Source: Candidatus Macondimonas diazotrophica (GTDB lineage Bacteria > Pseudomonadota > Gammaproteobacteria > UBA5335). From it: a stretch of 64,000 nucleotides of DNA. The stretch lies in the NCBI RefSeq assembly GCF_004684205.1, contig NZ_SRIO01000010.1, positions 1-64,000 on the forward strand, read 5' to 3'. The translations under genes were made by a program, and so were the position numbers. Of the stretch, positions 19,150 to 28,067 are shown in pieces. The notes under the pieces are model-generated. The model saw only the letters and a list, made by a program, of their open reading frames with translations. It was not told where the DNA came from and did not search any database. Within the stretch, counting starts at the first letter, position 1. Every line of letters begins with the position of its first letter.

Positions 19150-19722
19150 ATGTTCATGGAAGCGTTCTTCGTCTCCACCAGTCTGGTCGCGCTGGCCGAA
19201 ATCGGCGACAAGACTCAGCTCCTCGCCTTTATCCTCGCGGCGCGCTTCCGGCGTCCCGTGCCCATCATGCTGGGCATCCTTACGGCCACCCTGTTCAATC
19301 ACGGCCTCGCCGGCAGCCTGGGCGCCTGGATCGCAAGTGCGGTCGATCCGGCCATCCTGCGCACGGGGCTGGGATTGTCGTTTCTGGCCATGGCCGTCTG
19401 GATGCTCATCCCCGACCAGCTTGATTCCGACACGATGCGGCTTTCGCGCCGCCTGGGTGTCTTCGGCACCACCCTGCTCGCCTTTTTCTTCGCTGAGATG
19501 GGCGACAAAACCCAGATCGCGACGGTGGCGATGGCGTCGCATTACGCCGCGCTCGGTCCGGTGGTCGGCGGCTCGACGCTCGGCATGATGATCGCGAACG
19601 TCCCGGCCGTCCTGATCGGAGAGCGGCTGGCGCAACATCTGCCCACCCGGCGCATCCACCAGCTCGCCGCTGCGCTGTTCGCGCTGCTGGGCGGCATGGT
19701 GCTGTTGGGTCTGGGCGGATGA
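19150..19722 (+). CDS. TMEM165/GDT1 (UPF0016) family transporter, probable Mn2+ exporter
   Basis: This 190-residue inner-membrane protein has two homologous halves, each with the family signature: [14 protein letters not shown] near residue 14 and [14 protein letters not shown] near 118. About six helices are predicted. GDT1-family proteins move Mn2+ and/or Ca2+, and the Vibrio homologue MneA exports manganese. The manganese-riboswitch-type leader immediately upstream supports the Mn role. ATG 19150 and ATG 19156 are both possible, and GGGGA sits closer to 19156. The upstream frame overlaps the riboswitch and is rejected. Confidence 0.9.
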   Translation: MFMEAFFVSTSLVALAEIGDKTQLLAFILAARFRRPVPIMLGILTATLFNHGLAGSLGAWIASAVDPAILRTGLGLSFLAMAVWMLIPDQLDSDTMRLSRRLGVFGTTLLAFFFAEMGDKTQIATVAMASHYAALGPVVGGSTLGMMIANVPAVLIGERLAQHLPTRRIHQLAAALFALLGGMVLLGLGG

Positions 19723-19814
19723 AACGCACCCGTGTCGTCACGACCGACAGGCAAAATCCCCACGGCAGTTGGGCTATCATGGCCGCACGAACGACCCACG
19801 AGAATCTTCCGATC

Positions 19815-21050
19815 ATGGACAATCCGACAAGCCCATCACGCCATCCCACGCACGCCGTCCGCATTCGCAACATGACGGTCGGCGGCAGCGCGCCCGTCGC
19901 CGTGCAGTCGATGACCAACACCGACACCGCCGACGAGGTCGCCACCGCCATTCAGGTGGCGCAGCTCCATCGCGCCGGCTCGGAGTTGGTGCGCATCACG
20001 GTCAACACGGTCGAGGCGGCGGCCGCGGTGCCCGGGATCCGCGAACGGCTGGACCGCATGGGCCTCGACGTGCCCTTGGTCGGCGATTTCCACTTCAACG
20101 GCCACAAGCTGCTGGCCAGCAATCCGGCTTGCGCGGAAGCGCTGGACAAATACCGCATCAACCCCGGCAATGTCGGCAAGGGCCAGCGCCGTGACAGCCA
20201 GTTCGCGCAGATGATCGAGCTGGCCTGCCGCTACGACAAGCCGGTCCGCATCGGTGTGAACTGGGGCAGCCTCGATCAGGATTTGCTGGCGCGCATGATG
20301 GACGACAACGCCCGCCGGCCCGAGCCGTGGGACCCGCGCCGTGTCATGGACGAGGCACTCATCGCCTCGGCACTGGACAACGCGGCGCGCGCCGAGGAAC
20401 TGGGCCTTGCCGCCGATCGCATCATCATCTCCTGCAAGCTCAGTGGCGTGCAGGACCTGATCCGCGTCTATCGCGAGCTGGCCCGTCGCTGCGCCTACTC
20501 CCTGCATCTGGGCCTCACTGAAGCCGGCATGGGCGTCAAGGGCATCGTCGCCTCCACCGCCGCGCTGGCCGTGCTGCTCCAGGAAGGCATCGGCGACACC
20601 ATCCGCATCTCGCTCACGCCGCAACCCGGCGAACCGCGCACCCGCGAGGTGGAAGTGGCGCAGGAGATCCTGCAGAGCATGGGCCTGCGCGCCTTCACGC
20701 CCAGCGTCGTCGCCTGCCCCGGCTGCGGGCGCACCACCAGCACCGTGTTTCAGGAACTCGCGCGCGACATCCAGAGCCACCTGCGCGAGCAGATGCCGCT
20801 CTGGCGCGAGCGCTATCCGGGCGTGGAGAACATGACTGTCGCGGTCATGGGCTGCGTGGTCAACGGCCCCGGCGAAAGCCGGCATGCCAACGTGGGGATT
20901 TCATTGCCCGGCACCGGCGAGGTGCCAGTGGCGCCGGTCTATGTCGACGGCGAGAAGACCGTCACGCTCAAGGGCGACACCATCGCCGCGGATTTCTCGC
21001 GCATCGTGGATGACTACGTGGTGCGCCGCTACGGCAAAGCTGCCCTTTAG
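19815..21050 (+). CDS. ispG: 4-hydroxy-3-methylbut-2-enyl diphosphate synthase (IspG)
   Basis: This roughly 411-residue [4Fe-4S] enzyme converts MEcPP to HMBPP in the MEP isoprenoid pathway. The N-terminal TIM barrel starts with [11 protein letters not shown] and includes [10 protein letters not shown] and LHLGLTEAG. The C-terminal cluster ligands are CPGC (ACPGCGRTT) and the Cys in [10 protein letters not shown], with Glu nearby. The length matches the bacterial enzyme without the plant insert. I chose ATG 19815; upstream ATGs at 19779 and 19719 extend a tail without family similarity. A weak ribosome-binding site leaves the start uncertain. Confidence 0.95.
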   Translation: MDNPTSPSRHPTHAVRIRNMTVGGSAPVAVQSMTNTDTADEVATAIQVAQLHRAGSELVRITVNTVEAAAAVPGIRERLDRMGLDVPLVGDFHFNGHKLLASNPACAEALDKYRINPGNVGKGQRRDSQFAQMIELACRYDKPVRIGVNWGSLDQDLLARMMDDNARRPEPWDPRRVMDEALIASALDNAARAEELGLAADRIIISCKLSGVQDLIRVYRELARRCAYSLHLGLTEAGMGVKGIVASTAALAVLLQEGIGDTIRISLTPQPGEPRTREVEVAQEILQSMGLRAFTPSVVACPGCGRTTSTVFQELARDIQSHLREQMPLWRERYPGVENMTVAVMGCVVNGPGESRHANVGISLPGTGEVPVAPVYVDGEKTVTLKGDTIAADFSRIVDDYVVRRYGKAAL

Positions 21051-21137
21051 GCTGCATCACGTCGTAACCCGTCCGTCACCCTATAAGCGCCGCTGGGCCA
21101 GCTTACGTCCGCTTGTCATTCCAGGGAACGCATTGCG

Positions 21138-21962
21138 ATGACCGAATCGCACTCACGCAAGATCGATGACGAGAAGTGCGTCGCGCACTACACCCCTTTC
21201 GAATCCGGCATGAAAATATTGACGAGCAATGAGCTCCGCCTCGGTCGTGTCGAGCGTCTCTGCGACCCGCGAGAACGTACGTTTGGCTGGATAGAGATCG
21301 ACTCTTTTGTTGAAGACGGGAGCTCAACTCTCGACTTCGTCAGACGCGAATCCAAAATCACGGCAGCCCAAGAACGCTTTCAGAAAAATTGCCGCATTCT
21401 TTGCACCTGCACCCGAATCGCGGGCGAACACACCTTTTGCCCGGTCGAGTCATCGGCTTACGGCCGGCCGCGGATGTGGGCCCAGTACGGAGGAAAAGGC
21501 GAAGGTCTGTGTCTCGTTCTGGACAGAAACAAGGTTCAGACGGCTTTGAAAAAAAAGGCGGAACACCCGAGATATCTTCTTGAGGGAGAGGTCGCCTATT
21601 ATCCCTGGCTCTCCCAGGGAGGTGGGGGCGCATCGCTTTCTTCCGATCCGGACATCGATTGGGACACAGTGAACGTTTTCGATCTGGTCAACGAAAACGA
21701 GATGATTCGCTCGACCTTGTTCAGGAAGAGCATCGACTGGAGGGACGAGTCAGAGTACCGGTGGTTGCTCTACTCCGAGGAGAGCGGCGATGTGAGTCTG
21801 CAACTGAATCAATGCTTGGCGGGCATCGTCCTAGGACCAAATGCGCAAAACGAATCTGACATCGAAACGGTTCTTGCCTATTGCCAGCGTTTTCAGCGGC
21901 CGTGCTACCGCCTCGAATATTGGCACCCTAAGTACAGAATCACCGAACTCGGGTGGCGTTAG
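21138..21962 (+). CDS. DUF2971 domain protein
   Basis: This 274-residue protein fits the DUF2971 pattern: an N-terminal HYTPFESGMKIL, an early LCDP, a central RPRMWAQYGGKGEGLCLVLD, and a late KSIDWRDESEYRWLL with acidic residues. The family has no established biochemical activity. Members are scattered by horizontal transfer and are often seen near mobile or defence genes. Base composition looks lower in GC than its neighbours (for example AAAAAAAAGGC-type runs), fitting recent acquisition. It sits alone between ispG and the glycine-zipper genes, with no transposase beside it. Confidence 0.75.
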   Translation: MTESHSRKIDDEKCVAHYTPFESGMKILTSNELRLGRVERLCDPRERTFGWIEIDSFVEDGSSTLDFVRRESKITAAQERFQKNCRILCTCTRIAGEHTFCPVESSAYGRPRMWAQYGGKGEGLCLVLDRNKVQTALKKKAEHPRYLLEGEVAYYPWLSQGGGGASLSSDPDIDWDTVNVFDLVNENEMIRSTLFRKSIDWRDESEYRWLLYSEESGDVSLQLNQCLAGIVLGPNAQNESDIETVLAYCQRFQRPCYRLEYWHPKYRITELGWR

Positions 21963-22032
21963 TGATCGACGGCGGAACCAGCCATGTAACCAACCGCTCA
22001 CCCGTGGTTCTGCACAGTAACGCGGGCAAGGC

Positions 22033-22055
22033 TGCGCCGCCGGGGAGGCGGCGCA
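22033..22055. terminator. Strong hairpin between convergent genes
   Basis: A perfect 9-bp stem (TGCGCCGCC with GGCGGCGCA) has a five-base loop. It lies between the ends of the DUF2971 gene and the glycine-zipper gene. No T run is present on either side, so intrinsic termination is uncertain. Confidence 0.4.
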
Positions 22056-22060
22056 AGGGC

Positions 22061-22390
22061 TCAGCAATTGCCTTTCTTCGCCTGCCCCGGCGGGCAGAAG
22101 CCCCCGCGTGCGGGCGGGGCGACGATGACGGCTGGCGCCGAGCCACCCACCGAATGGTGGTGATGGCCATCCCGATCCTTGTCGACGGCAATCGCGGTGC
22201 CAGCAGCCGCGCCGAGCGCGCCACCCAGGATGGCGCCCTCGCGGCCGCCGACCTGCTGGCCGATGACGGCGCCGGTGGCGCCGCCGAGCGCGCCGCCGAT
22301 GGCCGCTTCGGTGGTGGCGTTCTGAGCCATGACGGGTGCGACCGCGGTTAGGGCGAAGAGCCCGACCGCACGTACTACACTGGATTTCAT
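22061..22390 (-). CDS. Exported glycine-zipper protein
   Basis: The 109-residue product has an N-terminal signal peptide (about 1-22, ending near VMA-QN) and a glycine-zipper hairpin at about 28-68 (IGGALGGATGAVIGQQVGG, then REGAILGGALGAAAG). A short His cluster (DGHHHH) and two Cys near the C-terminus follow. Glycine zippers of the YMGG/Rcc01693 type insert in or associate with the outer membrane, and the function is unknown. Start ATG 22390 is preceded by AGGGGG; an upstream ATG at 22411 lacks a signal. It is a paralogue of the next gene, 80 bases upstream. Confidence 0.75.
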   Translation of the reverse strand: MKSSVVRAVGLFALTAVAPVMAQNATTEAAIGGALGGATGAVIGQQVGGREGAILGGALGAAAGTAIAVDKDRDGHHHHSVGGSAPAVIVAPPARGGFCPPGQAKKGNC

Positions 22391-22470
22391 TGTCGTTATC
22401 CCCCTATTCAAAACGAGCCGGTCGGCACCACGGTGAATGAACCGGATTCACGCGGGATTCTGTTGGCAGG

Positions 22471-22890
22471 TCAATGATCGTGCCAATCGTCATGCCGGTG
22501 AGCCTTGTGCGCCTTGCGGTGCGCGATATGACCATGATGATGGTGAGCCATGTGATGGCGCGCTGCACGCCGCGCCCAGCGATGATCATGGGTGTGATAA
22601 GCGGCGGCGGGCCGCGCCGGACGATAGACCACCGGCGCTCCAGAGCGATAGCTATGAGGATGCGCGGGTCGGTAACGATGATCGTGATCATCCACCGCCA
22701 AACCGGCTCCGAGTGCACCCCCCAGGGCGCCGCCGATCGCCGCCCCGGTGGTGCCGCCGAGTTGCTGCCCGATCACGGCACCGGCCGCACCGCCCAGCGC
22801 GCCGGCGACCATCGCCTCGCGCCGCTCGTCACCCGCCAGCGCATTCATCGATCCAAGGCCAATCAATCCTGCCAGCAAAAACCGCTTCAT
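22471..22890 (-). CDS. Exported glycine-zipper protein with His-rich tail
   Basis: The 139-residue product starts with a signal peptide (KRFLLAGLIGLGSMNALA). It has a glycine-zipper segment at about 28-62 that parallels its neighbour (AGALGGAAGAVIGQQLGG, then TTGAAIGGALGGALGAG). The C-terminal half is very rich in His, Arg and Tyr, including HHHHGH and a final HDDWHDH, so it could bind Ni, Cu or Zn. It is probably a periplasmic or outer-membrane protein. The two genes look like a tandem duplication whose tails diverged. ATG 22899 is an alternative start. Confidence 0.72.
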   Translation of the reverse strand: MKRFLLAGLIGLGSMNALAGDERREAMVAGALGGAAGAVIGQQLGGTTGAAIGGALGGALGAGLAVDDHDHRYRPAHPHSYRSGAPVVYRPARPAAAYHTHDHRWARRAARHHMAHHHHGHIAHRKAHKAHRHDDWHDH

Positions 22891-22971
22891 GCGCGTCACA
22901 CTCCAATCCGATACCCCTCTTGGGGCGCCTACAGATTGGAACCGGCAATCGGTGCAAACAACTGTTTCCGC

Positions 22972-25900
22972 TCAGCGACAGTCCTCGAACAATTCTGCCA
23001 GACGACGCTCGGACACCCGACCCTGAACGCCGAGTTCCTGGGCGAACAACGACAGGCGATATTCCTCGACCATCCAGCGCAGTGCATCCCGCCGGGCCGC
23101 ACGATCGGGATCGTCGGTGGCGGACAGTTCGGCGAGGCGTCGCAGCCAGTGCGCGACCGCCGCCTGCCACTGGGCATCGCGCGCTGCCCGTCCGGGCAGC
23201 TTTTCGAGCCGCAGCCGCGCGCCCTTGAGGTAGACCGCCAGCCGGCCGAGCCAGGGGTCCTCGATGCGCGCCGCAAACCCCGGCGCCATCAGCCACTCGG
23301 CTTGCGCCCGGATGTCGGCGAGGACACTGCGTCGGGGTTCTGGCGCGTCTGCCTGCAACAGAGGCCGCAGCACCTTGTATTCCGTGAGCGCCGCGTGCAC
23401 GGCCTGGGCCACCTGCGCCGCCACCGGCATGAGCTGGCGCCGGCCGGCGTCGAGACGGGCGGCGAACGTGTCGGCATCGCGGGGCAACGGCAGGGTCAGG
23501 AACAATCGCCTGAGGACCGCCTCGACCAGATCGGCCCGCAGCGCGTCCCAACGGCCCTGCGGCGCATACAAGAGCCCGAGCTCACGCGCCAGCGGCATCT
23601 GTTTTTCCAGAAGACGCATCGATGCGCCCAGGCGCTGACGCACCAGCGCCAGAATGCCCGCCCGATGAGCGGCCCGGGCGGCCTCGGGTCGGTCGAACAG
23701 GCGCAGCGCCACGGCATCCCCCTCCACAGCGAGCGCCGGCCAGGCCGGCACGCGCAAGCCCGCCCGCACGACCTCCACCGCACCGTCGGGGAGTGGGCCG
23801 AAATCCCAGTCGGTTACCCGGTCCCGATTCCAGCGCGCGACCTCCTCGCCCTTTGCCGGCGCGGCTTGCGCAGGCGCCACGATCCGGCCATCGCCGTGAT
23901 GGGCCGCCTGTAGTGCGCCCAAATCGCGCCCTGAAGCGACAATGCTCCCATCCGGGCCCAGAATCTCGAAGCGCATGCGCAGGTTGTCGGGCACGCTATC
24001 CTCCGGCCACTGATCCGGGGGCACCTCGACACCGGTCATGCGGGCCAGTGCCCGCGAAAGCCCGGGCCGCAATGCGACGTCCGCCTCCTCAAGCAGCGCC
24101 TCGGTCGCGGCTTTCGCGAAATGGGGGGCGGGAATGAAATGACGACGCAGGGCCTTGGGCAGACCGCGGATCAGGGCTTCCACCTTGTCGGCGAGCATCC
24201 CGGGGACCAGTCGCTCGAACGACTCGGCGCGCAGCGGCGCCAGAGCCGGTTGGGGGATCTGCACCGTCACCCCGTCCTCCGGATCGCCGGGCTCGAAGCG
24301 ATAGCGCAGCTGCAGCGGCATGCCCTCGACCGTCATCTGATCGGGATAGGCGCGACTGTCCGCCCAGGCCGAATCGGCGCGCACCAGATCCTCGCGGTGC
24401 ATGAACAACCGCCCGGGATCCTCACGCTCGGCGGCTTGCCGCCAGCGCTCGAAACGCACCATGTCGTGAACATCCGCCGGGATGCGCTGCGCGTAGAAGT
24501 TGAAGGGCGCTTCTTCATCCAGCAAGGCACCGGGCTGGCGAAGCTTGGCTTCCTCCTCGAGCAGCTCGGCCCACAGCGCACGATTGTGCGCCAGAAAGCC
24601 CCCGCGGGTACGGCATTCCCCGGCCACCAGGCCCTCGCGGATCAGAAGCTCCCGCGCTAGCACCGGATCGATCGGGCCATAATCCACCCGGCGTCGGGCG
24701 CTGAGGATCAATCCATGCAGGCTGGTCTGCATGTAAGCGCCCACCCGCCCAGCGCGCGCCTGCCAATGCGGCTCCAGATAGCTGCGCTTGAGCAGATCCC
24801 CGGCAGCAGCCTCGACCCAGGGCGGCTCGATCGCCGCCACAGTGCGCGCATAGAGCCGGCTGGTCTGCACCAGCTCGGCGGCCATTACCCATTCCGGACG
24901 CTTGCGCGCCAGGCCGGACCCGGGATGCAGGTGAAACCGCACCCCACGCGCGCCCTGGTAATCGCCTTCCTCACGCTTGTGCCCGATGCGGCCCAACAGG
25001 CCGCTGAGCAGGGCCTGATGGATGGCTGCTTCCTCGGCCGGCTTCTGATTCACCCGCAAGGATTGCTCGTGCACCAGTTGCAGCAGTTCGCGGTGCACAT
25101 CCGACCACTCGCGCATGCGCAGCGCCGAAACCATGTGCGCTTCACAGAACTGCCGCCGCGCCGCGCTCGAACTGCCGGCCTCGCGCCACGCCGCCCACAG
25201 CCGCAGATAGCTCAGAAAATCCGACCGGGGATGCCGAAACACGGCCTGTTTGCTGTCGGCGAGCGCCGCCTGTTCGGGCGGCCGCTCGCGCGGATCACCG
25301 ACCGCCAAGGCGCTGGCGATGATGAGCACCTCGTGCAGGCAGTGATGTTCGGCGCCGGCCAGCACCATGCGCCCGACCACCGGATCCACCGGCAGCCGCG
25401 CCAGATCCCGGCCGCGCCGGGTGAGCTGCCCGGCGCCGTCCAACGCGCCCAGCTCGCGCAGCAGCTGCAATGCGTCCTTCACATAGCGCGCATCGGGCGG
25501 GTCGGGAAAGGGGAAATCCTCGATTTCGCCCAGCCGCAGGGCCTTCATCTGCAACACCACACCCGCGAGATTGGTGCGCTGGATTTCCGGGTCGGTGAAA
25601 CGCGGCCGTGCGAGGTAGTCCGCCTCGCTGTAGAGGCGGATGCAGGTGCCCGGCGCGGTGCGGCCGCAACGGCCGGCGCGCTGATCGGCACTGGCCTGGG
25701 AGATGGCTTCAATGGGCAATCGGCCCACCTTGGTGCGATGACTGTAGCGACTGATGCGCGCCACACCGGTATCGATCACATGCCGGATGCCGGGCACGGT
25801 GAGCGAGGTTTCGGCGACGTTGGTCGCGAGCACGATGCGCCGCTGCCGATGCGGCCGAAATACCAGATCCTGATGCCGCGCGGCCAGCCGGGCATAAAGC

Positions 25901-26841
25901 GGCAGAATCTCGGTGCCGGGCAGATTCTGCCGGCGCAGCGCTTCGCCGACTTCGCGGATGTCGCGCTCGCCGGGCAGGAACACCAGGATGTCCTGGCGAC
26001 CACCTCGGTCCAGCTCGGCCACCGCCGCCAGCACACCGTCTGTCGGATCGCGCAGCGCCTTGGGGTCGGCGTCGAGCGGTCGGTAGCGCAGCTCCACCGG
26101 ATAGGTCCGCCCCGCCACGCTGAACACCGGCGCGCCGTCGAAGTGGCGGGCAAAGCGTTCCGGGTCGATGGTGGCCGAGGTGATGACGACCTTCAGATCC
26201 GGCCGACGCGGCAAAAGATGCTTGAGGTAGCCCAAGAGAAAATCGATGTTCAGGCTGCGCTCGTGCGCCTCGTCGATGATCAGCGTGTCGTAGGCCCACA
26301 GCATGCGGTCGCGCGCCAGCTCGGCGAGCAGGATGCCGTCGGTCATCACCTTGATGAAAGGATCGGGACCGAGCTGTTCGGCAAACCGGACCTGATAACC
26401 CGCCACTTCGCCCAAGGGCGAGCCGAGTTCCTGGGCCAGCCGCGCCGCCACGGTGCGCGCCGCCAGCCGGCGCGGCTGCGTGTGGCCGATGAGTCCGCGG
26501 ATGCCGCGCCCCGCTTCCAGGCAGAGCTTGGGAATCTGGGTGGTCTTGCCCGAACCGGTGGCGCCGCAGATCACCACCACCGGATGCGTCGCTATGGCCG
26601 CAACCAGTTCGTCGCGCGCTCCACTGACGGGCAGCTCGGGCGGATATTGCAAGGCTGGCAGCCGCGCCCGCCGCGCCGCGCAGGCGGCCCGGCTGGCCTC
26701 GACACGCTCGGCCAGCTCGCTGGCAGACAGCCGGCTTTTCCGGTTCTTGAGCTCGCGTAGCGCGCGCCGCAGAGCCGGCTGATCGATGCTGCGCACCTGC
26801 GGCAGCAAAGCGGCCAATTCATCCCAGTGAACATCAGACAT
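22972..26841 (-). CDS. hrpA: ATP-dependent RNA helicase HrpA
   Basis: This 1289-residue DEAH-box helicase has the family's usual length. Near the N-terminus are the Walker A GATGSGKTTQIPK, the DEAH box in IIDEAHERSLNIDFL and SATID. These are followed by a helicase C-terminal domain (TNVAETSLTVPGIRHVIDTG, then QRAGRCGRTAPGTCIRLYS), HA2, an OB fold, and the long C-terminal DUF3418 region specific to HrpA. HrpA helps resolve stalled ribosomes and process mRNA in E. coli. The start at 26841 has homology from residue 1. No operon partner is evident. Confidence 0.95.
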   Translation of the reverse strand: MSDVHWDELAALLPQVRSIDQPALRRALRELKNRKSRLSASELAERVEASRAACAARRARLPALQYPPELPVSGARDELVAAIATHPVVVICGATGSGKTTQIPKLCLEAGRGIRGLIGHTQPRRLAARTVAARLAQELGSPLGEVAGYQVRFAEQLGPDPFIKVMTDGILLAELARDRMLWAYDTLIIDEAHERSLNIDFLLGYLKHLLPRRPDLKVVITSATIDPERFARHFDGAPVFSVAGRTYPVELRYRPLDADPKALRDPTDGVLAAVAELDRGGRQDILVFLPGERDIREVGEALRRQNLPGTEILPLYARLAARHQDLVFRPHRQRRIVLATNVAETSLTVPGIRHVIDTGVARISRYSHRTKVGRLPIEAISQASADQRAGRCGRTAPGTCIRLYSEADYLARPRFTDPEIQRTNLAGVVLQMKALRLGEIEDFPFPDPPDARYVKDALQLLRELGALDGAGQLTRRGRDLARLPVDPVVGRMVLAGAEHHCLHEVLIIASALAVGDPRERPPEQAALADSKQAVFRHPRSDFLSYLRLWAAWREAGSSSAARRQFCEAHMVSALRMREWSDVHRELLQLVHEQSLRVNQKPAEEAAIHQALLSGLLGRIGHKREEGDYQGARGVRFHLHPGSGLARKRPEWVMAAELVQTSRLYARTVAAIEPPWVEAAAGDLLKRSYLEPHWQARAGRVGAYMQTSLHGLILSARRRVDYGPIDPVLARELLIREGLVAGECRTRGGFLAHNRALWAELLEEEAKLRQPGALLDEEAPFNFYAQRIPADVHDMVRFERWRQAAEREDPGRLFMHREDLVRADSAWADSRAYPDQMTVEGMPLQLRYRFEPGDPEDGVTVQIPQPALAPLRAESFERLVPGMLADKVEALIRGLPKALRRHFIPAPHFAKAATEALLEEADVALRPGLSRALARMTGVEVPPDQWPEDSVPDNLRMRFEILGPDGSIVASGRDLGALQAAHHGDGRIVAPAQAAPAKGEEVARWNRDRVTDWDFGPLPDGAVEVVRAGLRVPAWPALAVEGDAVALRLFDRPEAARAAHRAGILALVRQRLGASMRLLEKQMPLARELGLLYAPQGRWDALRADLVEAVLRRLFLTLPLPRDADTFAARLDAGRRQLMPVAAQVAQAVHAALTEYKVLRPLLQADAPEPRRSVLADIRAQAEWLMAPGFAARIEDPWLGRLAVYLKGARLRLEKLPGRAARDAQWQAAVAHWLRRLAELSATDDPDRAARRDALRWMVEEYRLSLFAQELGVQGRVSERRLAELFEDCR

Positions 26842-27042
26842 GGTGGTGCAGCAATTCGGTCAGACGGTGAAGCGGCGCGGCTCGCAGTTGCCCAAGGACC
26901 CTCGACGGGGCAAACAGCCGGCGCGCGCCATGAGACAGGCATCCGCTCCAGCGGGTTCATGAACAGTCGCAAAAAGGGGATCATAATGGATCGCGCGCCA
27001 GATCAGGAGGCGCGTCTTCAGCGCACACCGAAGGAACCCGCC

Positions 27043-27885
27043 ATGGATGGAACCGCGATACCCAACCCACCCCTGACCCAGGCCGTGCTCATTACCGGCG
27101 CCTCCTATGGCCTGGGCTACGAACTTGCGCAGTGCTTCGCCGCCGATCGGCATGCCTTGATCCTGGTGGCCCGCAGCGGCGAGCGCCTCGACGCCGTCGC
27201 TAGCGAGTTGCGGGCGGCGCATGGCATCGCCGTCGACACGATCGCGATGGACCTGGCCCGCCCTGAAGCCGCCCGCGAGCTGTTCGCAGAGGTCCAGCGG
27301 CGTGGCCATGCGGTCGAAACGCTGGTCAACAATGCTGGATTCGGGACCTATGGCCGCTTCTCCGACATCGATTTCGACGCCGAGACCCGGCAGATGCAGC
27401 TCAACATGCTCACGCCGACCCAGCTCACCAAGCTGTTCCTGCCCGGCATGCTGGCCCAGCGACGCGGTCAGGTGGTGAACATGGCCTCCATGGCCGGCTA
27501 CACGCCGGGCCCCTACATGGCCATCTATTTCGCCTCCAAGGCCTACCTGCTGTCCTTCTCCGAAGCCATCGCTGAGGAACTGCGCGGTTCAGGCGTCTCG
27601 GTCACTGCGGTCTGCCCCAACGTGGTGGAAACGCGTTTCCAGGAAGCTGCTCAAAACCAGGCGGCCTACATCGGCGGCCGCTTCCGGCCGCTGATGGCGG
27701 ACGCCCGCACCACGGCACGCCAGGCCTACGCACTGATCAAGGCGCGCCGGATCGTCGCCATTCCGGGCTGGACCAATCGTCTGGCCGTGGCCGGACTGCG
27801 CCTGATTCCGCGCGCGCTGCTGCGCCGCGCCATGGTGCCGTTCCAGAAAGGTCCGGATATTGCCGATTACCCAAAAGGATCCTGA
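27043..27885 (+). CDS. Short-chain dehydrogenase/reductase
   Basis: This 280-residue classical SDR has a Rossmann nucleotide-binding motif TGASYGLGYELA (T-G-x3-G-x-G), NNAGFGTYG, the catalytic Ser in NMASMAGY, and the Y-x3-K pair in YFASKAYL. It resembles the DltE/YqjQ-like group, and the substrate cannot be read. ATG 27043 has AAGGAA six bases upstream; a longer open frame extends to 26827 but begins in sequence opposite hrpA. It is divergent from hrpA. Confidence 0.85.
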   Translation: MDGTAIPNPPLTQAVLITGASYGLGYELAQCFAADRHALILVARSGERLDAVASELRAAHGIAVDTIAMDLARPEAARELFAEVQRRGHAVETLVNNAGFGTYGRFSDIDFDAETRQMQLNMLTPTQLTKLFLPGMLAQRRGQVVNMASMAGYTPGPYMAIYFASKAYLLSFSEAIAEELRGSGVSVTAVCPNVVETRFQEAAQNQAAYIGGRFRPLMADARTTARQAYALIKARRIVAIPGWTNRLAVAGLRLIPRALLRRAMVPFQKGPDIADYPKGS

Positions 27886-28067
27886 ACAGGTTGGCCGCGC
27901 CGATACGCAAGCCGGTCACACGCACAGGTTATCCTCCGGAACGTTGCGGGCGTTGATCCCGCAACGCGGTACCGAGGCTCGCGCATCCTGAGCGGCAATG
28001 CCCTGGACGGGCAGGACCGATCCGCCCGGATCCGAGCTGTGCTGAATTCGTCTTCCAAGGAATCTGC

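Noticed and set aside
24715-26760. 681-codon open frame opposite hrpA
   Set aside because: Shadow of hrpA; no start signal or family pattern.
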